Source: Chloroflexia bacterium
GTDB taxonomy: Bacteria; Chloroflexota; Chloroflexia; Thermomicrobiales; UBA6265
NCBI GenBank assembly: GCA_013698285.1
Contig: JACCVE010000418.1
Coordinates: 1-13,003, forward strand
Length of the DNA: 13,003 bases
Reading direction: 5' to 3'
Shown here piece by piece: positions 12,988 to 13,003 of this stretch. The first letter of the stretch is position 1. The number at the start of each line of letters is the position of its first letter. The notes under the pieces are model-generated. The model was not told the DNA's origin, ran no database searches, and worked only from the letters and a program-made list of their open reading frames with translations. A program made the translations under genes and the position numbers.

Positions 12988-13003
12988 AGTTTTTCCAGCG
13001 GGG

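Overview
The window is GC-rich (roughly two thirds G+C by eye) and densely coding. Third codon positions are almost always G or C, which is why long shadow reading frames appear on the opposite strands. Two solute-binding proteins carry twin-arginine (Tat) signals. There is also a secreted acidic DUF3352 protein, a DUF2905 protein and a CvpA-like membrane protein. Together these suggest a Chloroflexota bacterium, perhaps of the Thermomicrobia type. That placement is inferred from gene content and style; no rRNA or other marker gene is present.

Left part (1-4526, + strand): a carbohydrate-type ABC importer. It has the 3' end of one membrane permease, a second permease whose start is coupled to the first gene's stop, and a Tat-exported family-1 substrate-binding protein encoded last. 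The ATPase is not in view. After a 279-bp gap with two perfect inverted repeats comes gpsA, an NAD(P)-dependent glycerol-3-phosphate dehydrogenase starting at a GTG. gpsA may be a separate transcription unit.

Middle (4752-8401): a CvpA-like membrane protein with a long disordered tail (- strand) lies convergent to gpsA and divergent from the most unusual gene here. That gene encodes a 702-residue protein joining a PHP metallohydrolase domain, with all nine expected metal ligands, to an AlbA_2/Schlafen-type domain and an unrecognised aromatic-rich C-terminal domain. A candidate promoter lies in the divergent gap. A perfect 14-bp hairpin follows the gene and probably serves as a terminator shared with the next, convergent gene.

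Right part (8446-12968, all - strand): an orphan Tat-exported family-5 (peptide-type) solute-binding protein with no permease beside it; a 361-bp gap with strong inverted repeats; a DUF3352 secreted protein with an excalibur-like calcium-binding motif near its C-terminus, preceded by a good promoter (TTGACG, 17 bp, TAGAGT) and a leader hairpin; and a small two-helix DUF2905 membrane protein. A GTAGCGCTAC palindrome upstream of DUF2905 looks like a LacI-family operator.

Apart from the transporter operon, the genes do not form an obvious pathway. The PHP-AlbA_2 fusion and the DUF3352-excalibur protein most deserve follow-up. I saw no RNA genes, CRISPR arrays, insertion sequences or attachment sites.
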